A stretch of 9,015 nucleotides of DNA from Lachnospiraceae bacterium (GTDB lineage: Bacteria; Bacillota; Clostridia; Lachnospirales; Lachnospiraceae), in contig JAAUZS010000061.1 in NCBI GenBank assembly GCA_014804495.1, positions 1 through 9,015 on the forward strand, given 5' to 3'. Of the stretch, positions 6,173 through 9,015 are shown piece after piece. A model generated the notes under the pieces. The model saw nothing but the letters and a program-made list of their open reading frames with translations. It ran no database searches and had not been told where the DNA came from. The position numbers and the translations under genes are program-made. The stretch's first letter is position 1. Each line of letters starts with the position of its first letter.

Positions 6173-6613
6173 ATGACAGTAGGAGAGAAAATAACTAAGC
6201 TGCGTAAGGAGCAAAATTTAACACAAGAACAGTTCGCAGAGATTTTAAAGGTGTCAAGACAATCCGTATCAAAATGGGAACGCGATGATGCATACCCGGA
6301 CACAGAGAAATTGATTAGAATTGGAAAAATATTTAACTGTTCACTGGACTATCTTCTGAAAGATGAGATAGAGCAAATGGATGTAAATTTGACATCGGCA
6401 AAGGAGGATGCAGGATATGACAAAATGCGTGCAGGAATGTTAACATATTTATCCTTTCCGCCAATTTTTGGCTGGATTGTGGGAATTGTTTCTCTTAAAT
6501 TTCAAATAAGTCACATGAAGAATAAAACGCAGATTTGTTTGACAATTCTAGGAATGCTGTTTTCACTAATATGTACATTTTTGATGATTGCAGGGGCATT
6601 ACTGGGGCTATAG
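6173..6613 (+). CDS. XRE-family regulator with two C-terminal membrane helices
   Basis: This 146-residue protein begins with a classic Cro/CI-type helix-turn-helix (5-61). Its scaffold helix GEKITKLRKEQNLTQEQFAE leads into the recognition part VSRQSVSKWERDDAYPD and then LIRIGKIFNCSLDYLL. After a short linker come two hydrophobic helices at about 88-108 and 121-145, separated by a short loop HMKNKTQ. A DNA-binding domain anchored to the membrane by a two-helix tail is common in Firmicutes; such tails may sense envelope conditions or simply localise the protein. The ATG at 6173 is chosen over an upstream TTG at 6164 because AAGGAGG (6157-6163) is nine bases before it. The repeated TTGCAACC elements in its leader suggest autoregulation. 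No transporter gene accompanies it. Confidence 0.9.
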   Translation: MTVGEKITKLRKEQNLTQEQFAEILKVSRQSVSKWERDDAYPDTEKLIRIGKIFNCSLDYLLKDEIEQMDVNLTSAKEDAGYDKMRAGMLTYLSFPPIFGWIVGIVSLKFQISHMKNKTQICLTILGMLFSLICTFLMIAGALLGL

Positions 6614-6632
6614 ATAGAACTCCAAAACATTC

Positions 6633-6695
6633 AAAATACAACGAATTGACAACGGAACGATTTATAGAATGATAGGAAACTGTATGGGGAGATAG
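6633..6695 (+). pseudogene. Decayed 5' fragment of a GNAT 1-like gene
   Basis: These 63 bases align without gaps to 3172-3234, near the start of GNAT 1, with 53 identities by my count. The frame reads KYNELTTERFIE, then the stops TGA (6670-6672) and TAG (6673-6675), then ETVWGD. The intact gene has KYNELTAQQFIELWETVWGD. The original start codon and the rest of the gene are absent. It is a non-functional relic lying exactly between the XRE gene and GNAT 2. Confidence 0.85.
6686..6691 (+). promoter_or_regulatory. Ribosome binding site of GNAT 2 within the GNAT 1 relic
   Basis: GGGGAG ends six bases before the ATG at 6698 and is the only good Shine-Dalgarno for that gene. It falls inside the pseudogene fragment, where the intact gene has GGGGCG. 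The C-to-A change thus improves the site. Confidence 0.6.
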
Positions 6696-6697
6696 AG

Positions 6698-7231
6698 ATG
6701 GATAGCAAAATAATTATAGAAGAAACAGAAAGGTTGATTTTAAGAAGATACAAAAAAGAGGACTTGCAGGATTTATTTGAATATTTATCTGATAAAGAAG
6801 TTGTAGAATATGAACCATATAGACCTCTAACTCTTAATGAAACAAAAGAAAATCTCGAATGGCGTATTGGAACAGATGAAATGATCGCTGTTGAATTAAA
6901 AAATTCCCACAAAATGATTGGTAATGTTTATATGGGAAAACGTGAATTTGAAGCGTTGGAAATAGGTTATGTATTTAATCGGAAATATTGGGGGCATGGT
7001 TATGCTGCTGAAAGTTGCAAAGAGTTAATTCAACAGGCATTTTCTGACGGTATACATAGGATATATGCAGAATGTGACCCATGTAATAAAAATTCATGGA
7101 AATTACTTGAAACATTAGGATTTCAGCGTGAAGCCCATTTAAGGAAAAATGTATATTTCTGGAAAGATGAAAACGGAAAGCCAATTTGGAAAGATACATA
7201 TATATATTCCAAATTGAATATTGCCGAATAA
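6698..7231 (+). CDS. RimJ/RimL-type GNAT N-acetyltransferase (GNAT 2)
   Basis: This 177-residue protein is a GNAT of the Acetyltransf_3 (RimJ/RimL) type, which acetylates protein N-termini or small amines using acetyl-CoA. The typical opening ETERLILRRYKKEDLQDLF (9-27) is present. Motif A is IGYVFNRKYWGHGYAAES (89-106) with the R/K-x-x-G-x-G/A signature at 96-103. Motif B includes CDPCNKNSWKLLETLGFQRE, with N132 and S133 in the conserved N-x-x-S-type position and the LGF turn at 140-142. Its length is normal for the family. It is unrelated in detail to GNAT 1, which is a shorter, different GNAT subtype. The ATG at 6698 is supported by GGGGAG six bases upstream. Confidence 0.9.
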   Translation: MDSKIIIEETERLILRRYKKEDLQDLFEYLSDKEVVEYEPYRPLTLNETKENLEWRIGTDEMIAVELKNSHKMIGNVYMGKREFEALEIGYVFNRKYWGHGYAAESCKELIQQAFSDGIHRIYAECDPCNKNSWKLLETLGFQREAHLRKNVYFWKDENGKPIWKDTYIYSKLNIAE

Positions 7232-7262
7232 ATAAATTCCCATTTGTAAGCTCATAGGGCGT

Positions 7263-7268
7263 TATAAT
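7263..7268 (+). promoter_or_regulatory. Possible -10 box before the 7329 gene
   Basis: A perfect TATAAT lies 60 bases before the start at 7329, in the 97-base spacer after GNAT 2. No -35 at the right distance is convincing: TTGTAA at 7244-7249 is only 13 bp away. It is the best candidate for a separate promoter of the next gene. Confidence 0.3.
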
Positions 7269-7328
7269 AGACCATAGTCATACAAAATTTATGACATCTC
7301 AATAAGGAGTATAGAGAGGATTATTATT

Positions 7329-8018
7329 ATGATATTAAAAATTTATAGTAGATCTGTTATAAACAATGATAGTTACGCTGCTTTTGAAGAAGAAATAGAG
7401 AATACTGATATCCCTTTGCTCAGTATCTGTCATGTCGAGGGGATGGTGAATACCTTTCGACGTCATTATCCGGGAGGTTATTTACAGATGATGGGCGATG
7501 ACGAACTGCCGTATCTTCTGATTAACGGAAAACTGGAGTGGAATGTACCGATAGAGGCGGCGACTGTGCGGGATTTTCTGGCGACACATCCCCAATGTCT
7601 TACAGAAGGAATTTATGTCGAAAGCGGTTATCCGGCAGCAGGAGGCCCGGGAAGAATTGTCGCTATCGCCGCATGGGAATTGTTTTGTACATTTTTACAG
7701 TCACAGGGGGTAGAATTGGGATTTCCTATTGAGGCAATCGGCATATTAGTTCCTACAGCGTTGGAAATCAAGGACTACTTTTCAGAAAAGAATGTTAGAC
7801 CGGTCCAGCTGACAGACAGACTGGTTCAGTTAAGTGAAGTAGGAGAATTTGAAATAGCGGAACAACTGGACTTAGATGTACCGACGGCGATACGACTTCT
7901 GATTGGATTCGGTTATAAACGGGATGAGAAAAGTGGAAAATTTATTTTGAAAGAAAACGAAAGGCAAAGAGCATTAAACCTGTTATATAAGTTGGAAGAG
8001 CAGGAACGGGATATATAA
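7329..8018 (+). CDS. Unrecognised 229-residue protein with HTH-like C-terminus
   Basis: I cannot name this protein. It is 229 residues, without signal peptide. The middle holds a glycine/proline loop, GYPAAGGPGRI (100-110), followed by a hydrophobic helix VAIAAWELFCTFLQ (111-124) that is probably buried and not membrane-spanning. The last 70 residues resemble a winged-helix-like module: LTDRLVQLSEVGEFEIAEQLDLDVPTAIRLL spans 161-191 and is followed by the wing-like GFGYKRDEKSGKFIL (193-207) and a charged closing helix. That suggests nucleic-acid or partner binding, as an inference from pattern only. The ATG has AGAGAGGA (7313-7320) eight bases upstream. The G+C content in 7400-7800 appears higher than in the neighbours, which could indicate a different origin. 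It is likely transcribed separately. Confidence 0.82.
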   Translation: MILKIYSRSVINNDSYAAFEEEIENTDIPLLSICHVEGMVNTFRRHYPGGYLQMMGDDELPYLLINGKLEWNVPIEAATVRDFLATHPQCLTEGIYVESGYPAAGGPGRIVAIAAWELFCTFLQSQGVELGFPIEAIGILVPTALEIKDYFSEKNVRPVQLTDRLVQLSEVGEFEIAEQLDLDVPTAIRLLIGFGYKRDEKSGKFILKENERQRALNLLYKLEEQERDI

Positions 8019-8147
8019 TAAAATAGTAATCGGATCATAATGAACAGGGTAAAATTTTTATCAACTGAAAAATTTAATATATTATTTCTGAAAATGGAAT
8101 GGAACATCACGTAGAAAAAGTAGTGTACGAGAAGTACCAAATACAAT
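8019..8147. other. Spacer with a possible gene-tail relic
   Basis: No full gene fits here. A frame open from 8078 to the stop at 8147-8149 reads ISENGMEHHVEKVVYEKYQI near its end, which looks like a protein C-terminus and might be a remnant. A weak A/T-only inverted repeat at 8052-8075 is not a credible terminator. Confidence 0.3.
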
Positions 8148-8243
8148 AAAAGTGTGCATGCAAAATGTAATTATTCATTAAAAGTCCGCATAAAAAGTGT
8201 TAAAATTCATTGAAAGTCCGCATGAAAAATGTTATCATTGCAT
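8148..8243 (+). repeat. Three tandem 32-bp promoter-like repeats
   Basis: Three contiguous 32-base units lie at 8148-8179, 8180-8211 and 8212-8243. They share AAAGTccGCAT, an A-rich run, a TGTtA core and an ATTCATT-like end. Units 2 and 3 are most alike (AAAGTCCGCAT is identical) and unit 1 is the most divergent. There are no spacers between units, so this is not a CRISPR array. Each junction recreates a -35/-10-like pair with 17-bp spacing, so the array reads as a triplicated promoter and operator before the ATPase gene. Confidence 0.85.
8210..8238 (+). promoter_or_regulatory. Sigma-A-type promoter of the ATPase gene
   Basis: TTGAAA (8210-8215) and TATCAT (8233-8238) are separated by exactly 17 bases, a strong match to a vegetative promoter. 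Transcription would begin near 8245, giving a leader of about 28 bases before the ATG at 8273. The parallel pair in the previous repeat unit is TTAAAA (8178-8183) with TAAAAT (8201-8206), also 17 bp apart. The spacer carries the repeated GTCCGCAT, a plausible operator core. Confidence 0.6.
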
Positions 8244-8272
8244 AGAATAGGTATGGAACGGAGTGAAATTGT

Positions 8273-9015
8273 ATGGAACGACTGTTGATGCGGGAACTTG
8301 TAAAATGGAAAGAGAAAAAGAATCGGAAACCCTTGATTATAAAAGGCGCAAGGCAGGTTGGAAAAACATGGTTGATGAAGGAATTCGGCAAGCGATATTT
8401 TGAAAACGTGGTGTATATCAATTTTGAAAACAATCCACGAATGAAAAATGTATTTGATATGGATTATGACATAGAGCGGATACTATCTGCACTGAAAGTT
8501 GAATGCGGGAAAAAGATAGAAGCAGAGCACACGCTTTTAATCTTCGATGAAATACAGGAAGTTCCAAAGGCGTTGAATGCACTGAAATATTTTTACGAGG
8601 ATGCAAAAGAATACGCTATTGTCGCAGCCGGTTCGTTGCTTGGTATTGCACTTCATGAAGGAACATCTTTTCCGGTGGGAAAGGTTGATTTTTTGACACT
8701 ATATCCGCTTAACTTTACTGAGTTTCTGTTAGCAGTCGGACAAGGACAGATGGTAGAACTGGCAGAAAAGAAAGACTATGAGTTAATCAATGCATTTTCG
8801 GACAAGTATGCTGACTTGCTGCGCAAATACTATTATGTAGGCGGTATGCCGGAAGTGGTATCTGCATATCTGGAGACAGATGATATGCAGGAAGTGAGAA
8901 CTATACAACAGCAGTTGCTGTTTTACTATGCAAATGACTTCTCCAAACATGCGCCGAAAGAAACGATTCCGAGAATTCAAATGGTTTGGAATTCGATACC
9001 GATGCAGTTATCCAA
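8273..9015 (+). CDS. AAA ATPase with DUF4143-type architecture, 3' end cut off
   Basis: The frame is open from the ATG at 8273 to the end of the window (247 complete codons), so the gene is incomplete. It matches the large family of AAA_14 plus DUF4143 ATPases, usually around 400-430 residues. Walker A is GARQVGKT (25-32). Walker B is LLIFDEIQ (88-95), with D92 and E93. The sensor-like AAGSLLG is at 118-124, and YYYVGGMPEV (186-195) marks the passage toward the DUF4143 half, most of which lies outside. The role of this family is poorly known; they are frequent accessory genes. GGAG at 8260-8263 lies nine bases before the ATG. Three tandem promoter-like repeats upstream suggest tight transcriptional control. 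Confidence 0.9.
   Translation, partial: MERLLMRELVKWKEKKNRKPLIIKGARQVGKTWLMKEFGKRYFENVVYINFENNPRMKNVFDMDYDIERILSALKVECGKKIEAEHTLLIFDEIQEVPKALNALKYFYEDAKEYAIVAAGSLLGIALHEGTSFPVGKVDFLTLYPLNFTEFLLAVGQGQMVELAEKKDYELINAFSDKYADLLRKYYYVGGMPEVVSAYLETDDMQEVRTIQQQLLFYYANDFSKHAPKETIPRIQMVWNSIPMQLS

Noticed and set aside
2234..7271. GTTATAATAGA occurring at both 2234-2244 and 7261-7271 as a cassette boundary
   Set aside because: Only 11 AT-rich bases match, including a generic TATAAT box, and the flanks are unrelated.
8052..8075. Inverted repeat AAATTTTT / AAAAATTT as a transcription terminator
   Set aside because: The stem has no G or C and no following T-run, so it would not form a stable terminator hairpin.
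8148..8243. The 32-bp repeats as a CRISPR array
   Set aside because: The units are directly contiguous with no unique spacers and no cas genes nearby; they fit promoter-like tandem repeats.
2230..8272. An integron with attC sites between the gene modules
   Set aside because: I found no integrase and no paired core sites or long imperfect palindromes at regular positions between genes.
291..8980. Antisense open frames, for example 1528-1869, 5252-5536 and 8783-8980
   Set aside because: All lie opposite well-supported genes, have low-complexity Phe/Ser/Leu-rich translations and no ribosome binding site or recognisable motif.

Overview
The window is AT-rich, and every gene I can support is on the + strand. 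Most genes have Gram-positive style ribosome binding sites (GGAGG, AAGGAGG) 5 to 9 bases before the start. The mix of families (an XRE regulator with a two-helix membrane tail, RimJ/RimL-type and other GNAT acetyltransferases, a HAD hydrolase, an HD phosphohydrolase, a SUKH-type protein and a DUF4143 ATPase) fits the chromosome of a low-GC Firmicute, most likely a Clostridia/Lachnospiraceae gut bacterium. This is an inference from codon use and families; no marker gene is present. I see no rRNA, tRNA, CRISPR array, transposase or integrase.

Layout. Positions 1-303 are a non-coding leader with two possible extended -10 promoters. Positions 304-1680 encode a 458-residue protein I do not recognise. 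It is followed by a SUKH/SMI1-KNR4-like protein (1750-2229), and the 69 bases between them read in frame as a hydrophobic helix. Positions 2253-2461 hold a broken duplicate of the first 54 bases of a methyltransferase gene, joined to a short orphan reading frame. A tightly overlapping HAD-GNAT pair follows (2433-3571), then the intact methyltransferase (3629-4258). Next come an HD-domain phosphohydrolase (4339-4932), a small nucleoside 2-deoxyribosyltransferase-like protein (4978-5283) and an unrecognised cysteine-cluster protein (5306-6055). An XRE regulator with two membrane helices (6173-6613) has repeated TTGCAACC elements in its leader. A second GNAT (6698-7231) is preceded by a decayed fragment of the first GNAT gene. 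An unrecognised 229-residue protein (7329-8018) is followed by a spacer with three tandem 32-bp promoter-like repeats and by a DUF4143-type AAA ATPase (8273 to the window end, incomplete).

How it fits together. This looks like an accessory region built from small independent modules, not one pathway. The clearest sign of its history is two relics of gene 5' ends: a methyltransferase start repeated 1365 bp upstream of the intact copy, and a GNAT start repeated upstream of GNAT 2. Each sits directly before an unrelated gene. This suggests repeated insertion or recombination near gene starts, and one relic now supplies the ribosome binding site of its neighbour. Some genes may cooperate locally: HAD with GNAT 1 by translational coupling, HD with the deoxyribosyltransferase-like protein in nucleotide turnover, and the 304-1680 and SUKH proteins as possible immunity-type genes. 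The sequence does not prove any of these functions.
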